64,000 nucleotides of DNA from NCBI GenBank assembly GCA_008360955.1, contig LUCM01011192.1, positions 1 to 64,000 on the forward strand, written 5' to 3'. Source of the DNA: Fasciolopsis buskii. Taxonomy: Eukaryota; Platyhelminthes; Trematoda; Plagiorchiida; Fasciolidae. A model generated the notes under the pieces. That model was not told the origin of the DNA, did not search any database, and worked only from the letters and a program-made list of their open reading frames with translations. The position numbers and the translations under genes were made by a program. The number at the start of each line of letters is the position of its first letter. The first letter of the stretch is position 1. Shown in pieces: positions 1 through 12,895 of this stretch.

Positions 1-60
1 CCATGCGCATGCCTCTCGCAAATCGAGAAATATACAGTATTATTATTTTTTTAAGTTTTC
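1..60 (+). mobile_element. 3' tail of a non-LTR-type element (tail family T)
   Basis: The window opens with a short tail made of a gcgcatgc box, a ctcgcaaatcgagaaatatac box and then a run of TAT triplets. The same two boxes recur at 13981-14016 and 14114-14160, the last also followed by a triplet run. A conserved end followed by a triplet microsatellite is the usual 3' terminus of an RTE/CR1-type LINE or a LINE-mobilised SINE. Only the end lies in the window, so the body cannot be named. Confidence 0.6.
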
Positions 61-2984
61 AGTTTCGTCGTCCGTGATCTTCGCCTCACCTTCCGTTGAA
101 CCATGCTATTGCGCTTCATGGGGCCACCTTCCCTCCATAATTCACTCCCAAAATTGGGACAGTTTCATTCTGTCAGTGGATCCCCAACTTGCCGCAAACT
201 GGAAGCAGCTCTCGGTGAGTCCCTTGATCTATTCACTGCAGCCTTGCGGGGCATAATCCCAAGAATTTTGGACCATCTGGACCGCCTCTAAAAGTGTACT
301 TTAATCCAAACACTATTCCAACCTTCAAAAGATTACTCAGCTGATCGTTCAGCATGTGATTGCTCCCATATAAACATAATAATAATAATAATGTGTAAAT
401 CTCTCAACGTCCCAGAGGCGTGCTCAAGGCAAGATCAAATTTACACAAAGTGGACAAACTGAAAACGCAAATTCAGTTGTGGACATATAGTGTGCTTGTG
501 CTCTCATGAACATAACCAGCAATATCATAAGCTAAAACTAGTTTCCCAGTTTTTAAAACAAGGTTAGATAATCCTTCGCCAAAACTTTCTGGGGCTGACT
601 ATGAGTCGCACATTGCAAGTTAATCCATAATTTAATGCACCAAAGGTGCGAATGGCAGGCGTAAATTTTGGCTACGAAGCAACGGCGGGCGTCGTCATCT
701 GGCCGGGTTCCTCAAAATTAAGGGGGTTATTTGGCAAAGATAAAAATCCACATGGATGCGGTGTCAGGACGGAGGTGATCCAAGACCACAGCAGATATTA
801 AATGGGGTGGGTAGATAATCGTAAATAAAGGCATTCAATAGAAAAAGTAATGCTGAATATGAAACGGCGGGAAACCTTCAAGGCTGCATGGAGCTATTTA
901 CGGGACAAAATCATATGAAGAAGTATGGACGGAGAGACTATGGAATTCACAGGAATGGTCACTGGATTTATGCGGCTGGGAGCGGACCATGATGTATGGC
1001 GGGAAGATAACAAGTACACATAAGATTTGTAATCAGTCCTTAAATACACTTTCCATGAATGGCCTTTGTGTTGAATTTGCTTGGTATCGGAGATTTTGGT
1101 GCTCCGTGGCAGTAGGGTTCTGGAGGTTCGGGGATTGCGCGGCACTTCAGTACTGTTAGTAACCGTTTTGACCAGTAGTAATGGTTCATCTGCGATGCAG
1201 TACTAGGGGTGGCCATTGGCGTGGCTTGATTTGTCTTGGGGTTAGGCAGTCCGGCACTGGAGCGTCAGATCCGGATGGCAGCTTCCTAACGGGAATAGAC
1301 AACCAGCGCATAGGATGGAATGGAGCTTTTGCGAGGTTTCCCGTTGCATCTGTGATCACTGGTGAGCCTAGAGAAGAGCCGGAGAGAAAACTCTGAAATT
1401 TGTTCCAGCTGGTATTAAGGTGAGTAAACAAAAAACGGCAACACTGATAACTGTCAGTTTCTTACGAAGATTACAGGGCCCCGACAAATCTCTTGAAATA
1501 CGCAGGAGGTAGTTTTTTCGTTGACGGGACGTGTGCAACGAATTTACCGTCCGTTTACTCTCTATGGGGTATATGGCCCAGTCAGTCCCAGGCGGCATGG
1601 TCCTTGTTTGTAGTGCGTTCCTCTTTCTTCTCTTGACATCTTCGCCAATGCAGATTACAGCAGTCGGGTAGGACGGCCACCGCAAGGGTTAGGGAATAAA
1701 ATCACTGGTTGTTCTGGTTGTGGAACTGCTATGGTCTACGGGTCTGGTGTACATGCTACAGGGAGTCAGTTATAGCTGATCTTGTGTGATCTACTGCAAA
1801 TTTTTTACTACTTCCAATTACCAGGAAAGGGCATAATTGAATGGGTCGCGGATGGCAGCATGGGCTGGATGCAATGACAGGATCTGTTACGAGAAATCGT
1901 AGACAGGATAGAAGAAAGAAGCATAAGGATGTCAGGATCAGTAATTTGTGTTTGAACAGGGCGATAGCAACTTGTGCCATATAGTAGTTTCAGTAAGTTT
2001 GCATGAATAATTGAGAAAGAAGATTGACGGCAATTGTTCTAGACGTCAGCAATTGCACCAGATGCGCAATTTGGAGGGGCATGTTAAAAAATGCAAGGGG
2101 TGGGTTGTGAAGCATAAAAACAGTCCGATGCACCACGTTTCCAGACCGTCCAACGAATCAGCCAGATGCTTATCTACCGACAACGGCGGTATGGGCTTTC
2201 CCCTTTCGCAGGGTAAGTTCTGGGTTGATGGCATAAACATCCGTTGCAGAAGTTGGTCTGTTCCTTCGAATCCCGAGTGCGCCTTGGTTGCTGGGCCCAA
2301 TCTGATCCAGCAGAGACTTTTTATTTTTTTCTAACGGAGGCTTGGTCGAGCCCATATAGGCACTTTCCATAGTTCCTCCGCCTGACCTTAATTTTCCGCG
2401 TTCCTTTTTTCGCAAATGCTGGGGTCGTCTGTTTTCGTCACATTCGGAGATGCTGAAGCAAACTTGGGTTTTCGCATGTAGGGATTAAATCGAAGCAAAT
2501 TTTGGATAAGCAAGCACACGGAAGATGGTGGTTTATGCCGTGAAATACAGGCCAGTGCGTGCACACATTTTTTTAAAATTGAAATGAGTCTACCTGATTC
2601 GAGTTAGCAGGTTACTGGTGACCAAAATGAGTAGGTAGGAAGAGTAAAGGGAGCCTCAAGTGTGTTCTCTGATGGAATGTCTACCAAGAGAAACTAGTTC
2701 CGGTAATACCCAGCAAAATGACATAATACTTTATTTTGGCATAGTGAATAAGGGGCAGAGAAATTTATGGGGAAGGAAGCCGGGGGCAAGAAAACTGATA
2801 TAAGGGTGGGTTAATCGCGGTTATGGTTGGCATCGAATCCAGCATTCTTCCGCTATCACGGACCTTAATGTTATTTAGTGTTTTTGCTGAGATCCAAGTT
2901 TTGGAGACTTTAATGTAGTACCTGTCAAAATTCCAAACCAACTTCCTGCGCCCGAGTATCTGGGGGATAAGGTCCGTAAACACT
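61..2984. other. Unassigned sequence between LINE remnants
   Basis: I see no recognisable protein in any frame. The longest ORFs are about 100 codons and lack family motifs. The stretch directly after 2985, read on the minus strand, could be the 3' untranslated part of the minus-strand LINE that ends its coding there. A (AAT)n run at 376-392 reads on the minus strand as a possible LINE tail, but it lies 2.6 kb from that ORF end, so the link is weak. Confidence 0.4.
376..392. repeat. (AAT)n microsatellite
   Basis: About five AAT triplets. On the minus strand it follows a dinucleotide-free stretch ending in gagatttacac and could be the triplet tail of a minus-strand non-LTR element; no matching copy was found in the window. 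Confidence 0.7.
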
Positions 2985-5615
2985 TGCAAGGGTTTAAACA
3001 GTCGGTAGTTTCCGGACTTTGTTTTTAAAAGCGATGTTAGGCGACGATGGGAGACGCAACTGTCGGGGCAATGAATTCCACATGGATCGATATTTCACAA
3101 TAAAATGGCGCTCTAATGCTTTTTTTTCCTACGCCAGTTATGATGACGAGCTTTTTGCCTCGAATGCAATAGTGAGTTTGATTTATAAGCTGGGGGGCTG
3201 AAATGCATCTGTTACCATTAGTGAGACCATTGAAGAATATTAAGTTTCTTTTTGCACGCAGAAGCCACAGAGAATCGTGATTCAGCATTAATCATTGTTC
3301 CTTGTAACGTCGATTTGACGAATTGCCTGCTAGCCGCTTCGTGAATACACGCTGAAATTTTTAGACTGCAAGTCTGTCACACGGTCTCATGCTAAAGCAA
3401 ACTTGAGAACAATACTCTATAATGAGTCTGAAGTGGATTCTGAAGAGGTTTAATTTAATCTCGTTCAGCTTAAAAGTCCTATATAGCACAACCCAAGTCA
3501 CGAACCTTGTTGCCAATGGGGATGATTTGACTATCAATTTTAGGGATTTCTGTGGATAGGGTGCACTTGCAGCACAAAGCGCAGCTTTTTTCGGCTGAGA
3601 GCTACATCGTCCATTCGTTTGCCCAAGTAATTTGGGCGACGATAGAGCCTAGAGCCTCAGGCTTGAAGGTGCAAACGATTTTGATGTCATCGGCGAATAA
3701 AAAGGGAACACCGTTTCGGACAACGTTTGAGACAACATTTAAATACGAAGGAGCATAAGGGGGCCCAGTAGACTGCCTTGAATTACATCACTAGTCTTTT
3801 GAGGGGGGTGAAATCATTTAATTTCACTGCTTGATTTCTGGAAGAAAGATATGACGTATACCATGACGGAAAAAGGTTCTTGCTCCCATAGGAATTGATC
3901 TTGTTTTTTAGCCTACTGTGAGATACTCTGTCGAAAGCTTTTGTCATATCCAGCTAACCTACCATCACCGACTTTCCAGAGTTGGCAGCTGTTGTAACCG
4001 TGCCCAGAAAATCAGTCGTACGCGCAGCGTAACATTTTTTGGAGGAAACCGTGTTGACTAGTGTTGACAAGTTTGTGGTCAGTAAGGTATGTAGTCCGCT
4101 GCCTTTTAATCGAGCGCTCCATGGTTTTAGAGGCAACCGGGGTATGGTTGATCGGTCTATAGTTGTCTGGGTCTAGTGGTTTGCCTTTCTTATATATGGG
4201 AAGCATGACAGGTGTCTTCCACTGGGAGGGAACGGTGCCACATTGGACGGAGAGGTTGAATATGTTTGTCAACAATATTGAAATATCTTTTCCACCTAGT
4301 GTAAAGATGGCTGGGGGGAACGAGTCTGGTGCAGGGCGATAACTGACCTTTGTTTTTCCCCCAAAGAAGCAACCTTTTTTGGTAAGAAAGATACCATTGA
4401 GAATGGTTCCTAGGTCAGGCATGATAGATACGGGGTTGGAAGATGGCTGTCAGTTGTTGGGGAAGAGTCAAAAAATCTGCCAAATGACTCAGCGATTTCT
4501 TGGGGTTGTCGAGGTAAGTTTTGATGTAGATGAGGTTGCGGATAGAAGTATCCGATACCCTTACTCTTGATTTAACTTGTTGTACCAGAGCTGCTTGTGG
4601 GTTGGGCTGGTTTAAACCACGTAGTTCTTGCATTTTACTGCGGTAGTCCTTTATCGTTTCCAGTTGTTTTGATAGGCCACTTGGTCGCAGAAACAAAGAA
4701 AGCCTCTGATTCCAAGAAGGTTTTTCTGAATTTTGGTGATTTTGTGGCTTAGACGGTCATGGCTGTTCTTTTTTGTAGGCGGCGATTGAGTCTGTGTCTG
4801 CGTGATACTCTAAGCATTTGTGGAGAAGTAAAGAAAGTTCCCATTTGCACTTCACTTGCTAGGAAGAAAGATTCCCAATTATTACTGCGCGGCAGAGTTG
4901 GCTGGCGACCCCACGTCGCCGCAAAGTACGGCCTAGCGTTTGGAGATGGCATGATACTGTGGAAGGTTAGTATGAATGTGCAGCTGACGGGCAGATGGTG
5001 GCATCCAGGGAAAATAATTTCAATGGATGTGCAGGCGTGCATTTATCCAGTCGTAAAGATGAGGTCAAGGGTATTTCTGTTTCTGATTGGGTTGGCTACG
5101 TGTTATATCCATCCATTTCACTGAATGTTAGGAACAAAGGGGGGAAAGTGTTAGAAGCAGTGAAATTTAATCAGCAAATTCCTAGAGTATTGAAATCTCC
5201 CGCCACGGTTTTGGGACCCATTTAGGTGGATGAGCAGCCAGTTGCGTCATTTAAGAGCAGGACATCGTTCCGACGGGGGAATGGTGGGCGGCAAACGCAT
5301 CCCACCAGGAGGATTTCTCTACCAACGTCAGCCCTAAGCGACAAGGCATCCTGAACGCAACTTAACTGAGGTTTTTGGCATTAAATTTCGGATATACGCA
5401 AGGCATCAGTCCCCACGCTAAAATGAGCGACATTTTCCGAATCATTTGTATCCGGACATTGCAACTGCGTCGTCCAGATTGTCATCATTTAGCTAAGTCT
5501 CGGTGATTAAAAAGAAGTCGTCATTTAGGAAGACTGCTAACAGGCGAAGAGATTGCATTTTTCTCAATAGAGAGCGGGCATTTTGTAGAAACAGCAAAAA
5601 CTGAGGTGGATCATT
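2985..5615 (-). pseudogene. CR1-like LINE ORF2 (endonuclease and reverse transcriptase), decayed
   Basis: Read on the minus strand, this is a broken ORF2 of a CR1/Jockey-type non-LTR retrotransposon. In order: an apurinic endonuclease with an LITET core near 5.5 kb, GDFNTLGI near 5195 and an NTLDLIFT end near 5060; a linker; then reverse transcriptase with KTPVMLPIYKKGKPLDPDNYRP near 4.2 kb, DMTKAFDRVSHSRL near 3.94 kb and the catalytic FADDIKIVCTF near 3.7 kb. The C-terminal thumb (IIEYCSQV, then FTKRLAG) follows at 3.4-3.0 kb. Many stops and frameshifts interrupt it, so no intact product is possible although the FADD aspartates survive. Clade assignment rests on motifs only; no tree was made. 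Confidence 0.8.
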
Positions 5616-7790
5616 TTGACTTCCAGTCAGGTTTTCGACTGGTTTTGCTTCTCAATTGTGATCTCCCCTATTCGGGAAGTTGTTGCATCGTTTGAGTGAG
5701 GGGATGCCGGCCCAGGGCAGAATGGTGGCACGAGGGCATATAGTAGACCAGGGTAACATAACCCATCAAAGACCCATTCACCCATAGTGGAAGTTGTTTT
5801 CATGGACAGCGGTGGCATTGATAATTTTCTGAATGAATGTAACAGGCAAAATTCAGTGAGGAGTAAAATTCAATGGAGCAGAAGTGTGTACAACTCGGTC
5901 GTTTTAGTGGATGCAACGGGAAGTTTGGTGAGGCTTATGAGACGAATCTACTGGTGGGGGAAATGCATTTTCCAAGGAAAATTGGTTTGAAGGGGGAGAT
6001 TGCTGCCACCGGGAGTGAAGCGGCCTATAGGAGGGTTGTTAAGCGTAGGAGCCAGTGGTAATATGTAGGGTTGGGGTGTGTATGAGCATTGAGAGCTGAA
6101 GAATGGCTGGCGAGCAGTTGGTGGCTGGAGGCCCATGAGGGTTAAGGGCATGAGGCCTCAGGTTCTGGGAAAGAGAACCGGTTGGAAGGAATAATTAGTT
6201 TCGTTTTACTTCCCCTCCAATGCCTAGTGAAGGGAGATGACTGGTGCGCAGAGGCAGTGAGAATATCAGTATAGCGTTGCTCGGCGGTCACGAAGGGGCC
6301 TTGGGTGAGAAGACATCAAGTGGATCGCTAGAAGCCAGTGGAAGTGGGCTAAAAAATATAATAGCGGAGGAAATGTATGACAATAGACTTCTGAAGATGG
6401 AACTTGAGATCGGTAGGCGTTGACTATGGATTGGTAGTTAGTGATGTAATAGGGATTGAGGACCGATGGCGAGAAGGCAAGCATGGAGGCAGTGGGTAAT
6501 GCTGTGTTCGGCTCACTGTTTCTAGACTTCCTCGGATTGGGACTGGGTTTACGAGGGTAGGTAGCGGTCCCATTCCCGGGGACTGGGCCCAAAGCGGGTG
6601 ATAGAAACTTGGATGCTCCTTGGGGGACCTCATATGAGTACTCGGGCAGTGGCTCGGGGTTTGCCTTGAAGGGAGAAATGTTAAGTTGGTTTTTATAAGG
6701 CGGTAGACTCAGGGGTAGTACAGAAGTAAGTCGGGTTTGGGTAGACGTAGTGGGCTTGGAGCCTACGGGATTCAAAGAGGTGAAACTGTTAGACTTTGTG
6801 GGAACGGGAATTCTGCTTATGGACGTTGAGGATATAGGAGGCGACATTGCACAAGGAGGCTGCCGGAATGATCTTCTAGATGGGTCGGCTGGTAAATTGA
6901 GGCTAATAGTGGGGGAATGGATTGACTTGCCAGAACCCTGGTTAGGGCTTCTCAGAGGTAGCACCAGGTGAGGTCTTTTACTCGGTGTTGTGTAGGACAG
7001 GGTGAGATGGTCAGATCCAGATCTACCGCAGGTGCTGCGGGGTCTCGGGCAGAGATGTTTTACAACATCTTATGGGACTCAACATTGGGGGAGTAAGAGG
7101 ATGTGGGGGCTGGGGACAGGCGAATGTCAGAGGATTTATTTTCGACCCTCGAAAAACCTCCCTTTGCAGGGGGGTTTTGTCGTCAAATATTTTACTCTTA
7201 CTAAATGGTGCGTGTTTGACAACAACTGGACAATTTCCGGTAAACTATTTAGCCGTAGACTCATCTGGAAATCAGCAAGGTAGGGAGTAATCGTGGGGCC
7301 GCGACATTTTATTGATCTAATGCAATTACACTTGTCATGAGCCACACCACAAGCGTTAAGAATGCACGACTTAACCATTTCTTGGGGCGGGCTACCGGGA
7401 ACATTGAACACAACAACATTTTTAGCTGCTGTGGTAAGTTTTCAAACTTCGGCGGTGATTGAGTCCAAAAAGCGACATGCGGATATCAGGTTTTGAGGGG
7501 TGGGGGAGCTTGAAGGTTCCATGTTATCCACAACCGGGGATAAAAGCAAGTGTCTTCCATTGACTGAACGTTTTTCTGCAGGTTTGCCATCATCTGCTCA
7601 AAGTCGATGGTTTTTTGTGGACCGTCTGTTGTAGATCTAGGGGTGCTACAGGACATGGGGTGTTCCCATTTGGGTGTGACTTATTTTCACCGTTTGTTTT
7701 CAAGTGCGTGGTGGCCTGTTTCCTTGCGTGAACCACTGGACGACTGGCAATGGAATTTTTGACAACCTTATTTGAAAGCATTTGCGTTTT
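5616..7790 (-). pseudogene. Probable ORF1/5' region of the minus-strand LINE
   Basis: Upstream of the endonuclease on the same strand lie several short ORFs. The longest (6266-6964, 232 codons) is rich in Pro and Ser, with segments such as STSISRIPVPTKSNSF, and has no recognised domain. Low-complexity Pro/Ser stretches are common in LINE ORF1 proteins, and the position immediately 5' of the endonuclease fits. I see no zinc knuckle, coiled coil or RRM, so the ORF1 label is inference. The 5' boundary near 7.8 kb is approximate. Confidence 0.4.
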
Positions 7791-7984
7791 GCAGTGTTAC
7801 AGCGATTGCAGTTAGATCAGGTCAGAGTTGGAAGCCTGACAATCTAAGCAATATAATCAGGCACTGGGTTAGTCGAAATTTGAAAAAGGTTTTACTTTTT
7901 CTAAAATCGCTAGAATGACAACCTAGTAGACTAGAAAACCAAGACGTCAACTCACACTAGTTGCGGTGTAACGCAGTTCCATAA

Positions 7985-10620
7985 TATCATAACATTTTAG
8001 ACCTAGTTTTCACGCATAGTGCTACTAATGTTGAGGTTCCAGTACCAAAAACCCTTTCCTGGGAGTGACCACGAAATGGTCACGTGCAGCTTCCCTCTCT
8101 GCAACAAGCCTTCCTTAACTGTGTACCCACCATACCGTCTCCTCTCACACGTCTACGTGTTGGGGTGAAATCCCTGATGCTCTGCAAACCCTTTATTGTT
8201 CCAACTTCTTTTTATCATCTGAATATCATAATGTAACGGACGATCTTTACGCAAAACGTTTTTGCATTTTAATTGTCTATCCAATCCGATCATCCAACAT
8301 AAACCTGGGAAACATAGTAAACTTTTTCAGCTCCAGATGAAGTTTTCGAAGGACAAGAAAGTCTTCAGCAAAACGGAAGACTTACCGCACTTAATGCAAA
8401 CTAACGGCTTTCAACAAAAAAATACTTGTGAAATATGAAATAAGGTTGAAGTTGCAGGACACGCCAGCCGTTGGATCGCCCAACCCAGTTTGGAGGACTT
8501 CTCACACCATCACAGCTCGTTCGCGGCCCAAATGGTCAGCAATTCCAAACTCGTCATTTTAACACCTCAAGCAATGCGTCAAAATGAAGATACTGGGGAA
8601 GCATTTGGTAGATATTCACCTTTTTCTTACCGCCCATAACCTACTGCACTCTGAAATCCGTTCCACGTTGTCTTCCGTTAGGTTGCCCTCCACTCATTTC
8701 AGTTTTTTAGGCGAAATGACAGTGATGAAATGTGCTAATCCAAACCCCAGCCCGGGATCTTGTAGCATTACACCAAACTTATTTCGCACCGCTGGTCCAA
8801 ATCTTCCTCCGCACCTTTAAATCTCTTCTCACTCTCGAAGCCTGGCGCCACCTTTCCGTCACAATGGAAATCCTTCACTATTATTCCACACCTCGAAAAG
8901 TGTTCTATGCATGACCATAAAAACTTTCGCCCCACTAACCACACACCAGTTTTATCCAGACGTATGGAAATGTTGTTGGGGAACAGTTACTGAGCTTCCT
9001 TACTACTCACAACCTTATCAACTCTTCCCAACAAGGCTTCCTGGGCGGTCTATCTTGCCTCACCCGTCAGTTTGACCTCTTAAACCTAGTCATCAGAGTG
9101 CTCATTCTCACCGGTCAATGCTCGTAATCTTTTTAGACACGTCAAAATCATTTGACCGCATTTCCCACTCACGAATCTTTGCGGTAGTTGGAACATATGG
9201 TATAAGAAATCCACTCTTACCACGGTTATCATCCCACTTTTGCGATCTTTTTCCAGTAGTCAATATTGACGGTTGTTTCTCCATCGCTGTGCTATTGCCA
9301 GTGGGGTCATTCAGGGGGGCGTCTTCAGTCCTCTCCTATTCTTGCTACACATTAGTGATATCTTTAAAGTTAGTCACTGTGGCATACCATTCCTGGTTGC
9401 CGATGACATTAAAATAGTCTACTCTCTTGAAGCTGGTTCATTGAACTCCACGTTTGCACTTAACATGGAAAACCGAGAGTCACTTAATAAATGGTGTTCC
9501 AGGTGGCCTATGAAGTTCTCTGCCGACAAAAGTTCTCTACCAACATATAAATGTCATGTTCTTCCGGGCTCCCTCTCCATAAACGGCATGCTAATTCTTG
9601 TATCACATATAGTTGAGGACTTAGGGTTACAATACCCCCGCACTTTCAACTTCCATGAGCAAGCCAATCACCAGACCGCTGTATCCAAAAAAACAACTAC
9701 ATTGATCTTAAAGGCATTCCGCGCTCAAAATTGCAGAATTATTACCTTCAAGTCCCATGTTAGGCCCAACCTCGGGTACTGCCCGATAACTTCGCGCATA
9801 TTCGTAAAGTTGATCGAACCTCAATGGAGAATGTACAACGGACATTCTCAGAAACATCCTAGGTCCTTGATCTACCTCAAGTCATAGGGCCAGATGGGAG
9901 CTGCTTGGACTCGAACCATTATGGCTTTGTTGAGTCAAGGTAAACCCTGCAGTTCTCTTTAATCTTCGCCGTAATAATGTTCACTCTGCTCTAAACAGCG
10001 TGCATGGCGCTGCTAGTCCCGCGTATGCACCTCGTCAAGAAGAACCCTGACTCGACTACCGATCAGGGCAAAATTCTTCACAGTTGGATTAGCTAAATTG
10101 TGGAACGAAATCCCTAGTGCCTTGCTATCGTGTCCAAATTCGGCCCAGTTCAAAGCCCAGCTGATAAAGTTACTGGATGTCCTGCTTTCAATTAGCTTGA
10201 CACGAGCTGAAATTGCACTAGGCGAAGCTAACGAATATGGGTAAAATACCTTTCCATGATTGGGTCTCTACTGCGCTCGCCATTTGAAATCATGGAAATT
10301 CGCCTTCACCTTTTATTACCCTATTTTCTCTCACCTCCACTCTAATACATCCTTTGACCTCCTTGCCTCCTTGCAGTAGATGTTCTTCGATACCGCTAGC
10401 ACAAGGGACTAACCACTGAACCTTTCTTCTAGTGGGCCTGTCAAAACGTCAAAATTATCCTCGATGGATTAATGCTCTCATCTTTTTCTGTGATTCTAAA
10501 CACCTTCGGCTAATGTACTGCAAACTTCTCTTGTCATCCTATTTCCTTTACGGGTTTAGCGAGGCTGAATAAACCGTTCTATTTACCTCGGAACCTTTGA
10601 CCACCTCTGAAGCTGCTACT
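7985..10620 (+). mobile_element. CR1-like LINE, 5'-truncated and frameshifted
   Basis: Plus-strand remnant starting in the last part of an endonuclease domain (LDLVFTHSATNVEVPVP near 8.0 kb, the usual DLVFT end). Reverse transcriptase follows: NLINSSQQGFLGG near 9.03 kb, VIFLDTSKSFDRISHSRIF at 9.12 kb, then after a frameshift GVIQGGVFSPLLFLLHISDI at 9.3 kb and the catalytic VADDIKIVYSLE at 9.4 kb. The ORF stays open to 9887. A thumb-like C-terminus with a WNEIPSALLS-like stretch decays to about 10240, and the 3' UTR contains aataaa near 10568. It is similar in motifs to the minus-strand LINE at 3-5.6 kb, so the two may be one family lying head to head. Confidence 0.8.
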
Positions 10621-11038
10621 ATGGCTTAGGTCCTATTACCAACTTTTACACAATAGAAGAATTATGTTTGCAGTGCTCAAATTGAAAGGGAAACTAGATA
10701 ATGCATGGATATTTGTGTTTGTAGAGGACATGGTGTGAAATTTGGGGCGGAGGAGGTGATCGAGGAGAAAGTTTTCATTATTTTTTCCCCGATTGTAGGA
10801 ACTGAGGAGGTTTTCCACTCTCCTGTTGTCGAAGCATCGTCAGATCCAAGGAGCTCTCGTTGCAAGAACCTGAACTATCAAGCACCTCGCTGTAAAATCC
10901 TGTAATTTTACTGGAACTGCAATTGGAACAATTTGCTGCGATTCTCTATTACCAAAATAACTGTGCTACACCGAGGCGTGTATTGGAGAACCCGGGAACG
11001 CATGCAGTCAGTCGGGAATAAAGGGCGTCCAAAGGTAA
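10621..11038. other. Unassigned spacer between two LINEs
   Basis: No motif-bearing ORF and no repeat shared with the rest of the window. It probably holds the 3' flank of the preceding LINE and the decayed 5' end of the next. Confidence 0.4.
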
Positions 11039-12895
11039 GTGGCCAAATATACTTTTGGTTCCGAACGAACATTGCCGACTGAAGATAGGAGTAGGTTTCC
11101 TTGCATCCAACTTTGTTTGACTCATGAGTTGGATAAAATTGGCAGCCATGTGGCTGCCATGATCTATGGTAGACCGACGTGGAATAGAATGCAGGCTTGG
11201 GTTTCGGTGCAAGGCCATGGACATGACGGGAATTTTGGGAGGCTCACTTGCTCAAAAGACAGATTGGTAACAGGAATTCAGTGTGATACGTGTAGTAAGT
11301 GTTTCCACTGCGCATATGTGGGCGCAAGAAAACGCAGTCATGAGCCGCACTGTCAATACGACAGGCTAAACTGGGTTTGTCCAGCCTTCAAAAAGCGCGT
11401 ACGAAAAGCTATCCGGGGGAACAGTTTGATAAGCCAGTTACAAATCTTGCCACCATTGGATGAAACGGGGAACGCCGAGTTGGGTGACAGTGTTTGCAGT
11501 GATTTAGTGAAAGACGCGGAAGATAAGCTTAACCATTTGCTCGACAATGAAGGAGGGGTTTTGGCACCGGCATTAAAGGACCGGAAGCAATATGCGCGTT
11601 GGTGAAGCTAAAACGGATGTATTATCTCAGGACGTAACAAAGACAAGAGATCAAAGCGAACCAAGAGTAAAAATAAACCTGAAATCAAAGGGGGTTATGA
11701 AGATGGCGAGCCGGCACGCAAACACGGAAGCCCAAGACGTGAATAATGTCACCGACCCGGGCACGAGATACTCGGAAAAAAGTGCAAGGCTGAGTAATGT
11801 ATAGCAAGCTCAACATAAGTTAATCCAGGATCTAAATAAAGTGCAATAATCCAGCTACACCGTATTGGGTAGGAATCACAATGTCGTAGTAAATGGGATC
11901 ACTTAGCCCTTTAAGATGGAGGGGAAGTCAATAGAAACAGCTGCAAGGTACCGCGTAGTAAGTTCGCCTCGAACGGTGGAAAAACCGGAGCGTGCAGCTA
12001 TCAAAAGGAGATTTCGTCTGGGAAGATGGTGGGGATTCGGTGATTCTGGATGCCGGGACCCACGACAAACGCTGGTGGAATTCATCAATCCACGGCATAA
12101 GGATAGGTTTTGGGCATCAGCCGAAGAATCAAGGCGATCATCAGGGGGGTGATTACCAGGGAGCCGGATGACGCTGCCATCAACAAGATCAAGGCTGAGG
12201 ATGCAGATCGGGGATCTCCAGAATTTAATACAGCGCAGCTGCGAGTCCCCAAACGGAGGATCTAAACCTTTGTTGAGGTGGGCAGCTGAATGCCACTCCG
12301 TGCAGCAGGGCTGGGAACGAAAGTGGTGGGCAAGCGTACGTTTGGCCACTAAGTCTGGAACTAAAACCCATGACGGTCATACGCCGGAAGAATCAAAATA
12401 GGGATGTTGTGAGCGTGGGACGAGGTGGGGCTCTCAAATGTCATGCGAGGGCCTGGGGAGTAGACCTCGAGCAGCGGACAAAAGGACTGCGGTGGGTAAC
12501 AAGGGTGACCTACACAAATGCTGCAATTGTGGGTAACAATTAGTCGGAATTACACTCCAGGATTCTGGATGCAGATGTGATGGTTGTCAGTGAAACATGG
12601 TTACAGCCGGGAGAGGGGGACAGTGAAGTAATGGCTTGGGATTACTCACCCTTTAGAATGAATAGAGGTGATGGAGGAACAAGAGGCGAGACCCTGATAC
12701 TAGTGGCTGAAAAGTACGAAGCGCAGGAGGGCCACAAGCTGCATATCCCAAACATACAGGCCCTGGAACTCATCAACGCAACTGGTGGCTCAAGGATATC
12801 AGTTGCAGGTGTTTACCGGAGCCCGGGATGGAAGCGAATACCTCATGCTCTGGCGGTTATCCGATCCTGGAAAGACGATGTATCTCTTACCATAC
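11039..12895 (+). pseudogene. CR1-like LINE, 5' half: PHD-finger ORF1 and start of endonuclease
   Basis: The ORF at 11039-11605 carries a PHD-type zinc finger: CSKDRLVTGIQCDTC, then CFHCAYVG, then LNWVC with a following AF where the last cysteine is expected. PHD fingers are known in ORF1 of CR1-group LINEs and probably bind nucleic acid or protein partners. Broken coding continues to about 12.4 kb. At 12577 the endonuclease begins (MMVVSETWLQPGEG), a form of the catalytic ETWL motif, and runs through VAGVYRSPGW to IRSWKDDV near 12885. The next expected motif, GDFNA, is not here but 1.3 kb downstream, because foreign sequence splits the domain. Confidence 0.75.

Noticed and set aside
1186..2415. 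Minus-strand ORFs of 74-105 codons as LINE ORF parts
   Set aside because: No motif of RT, endonuclease or zinc knuckle; they overlap similar-length ORFs on the other strand.
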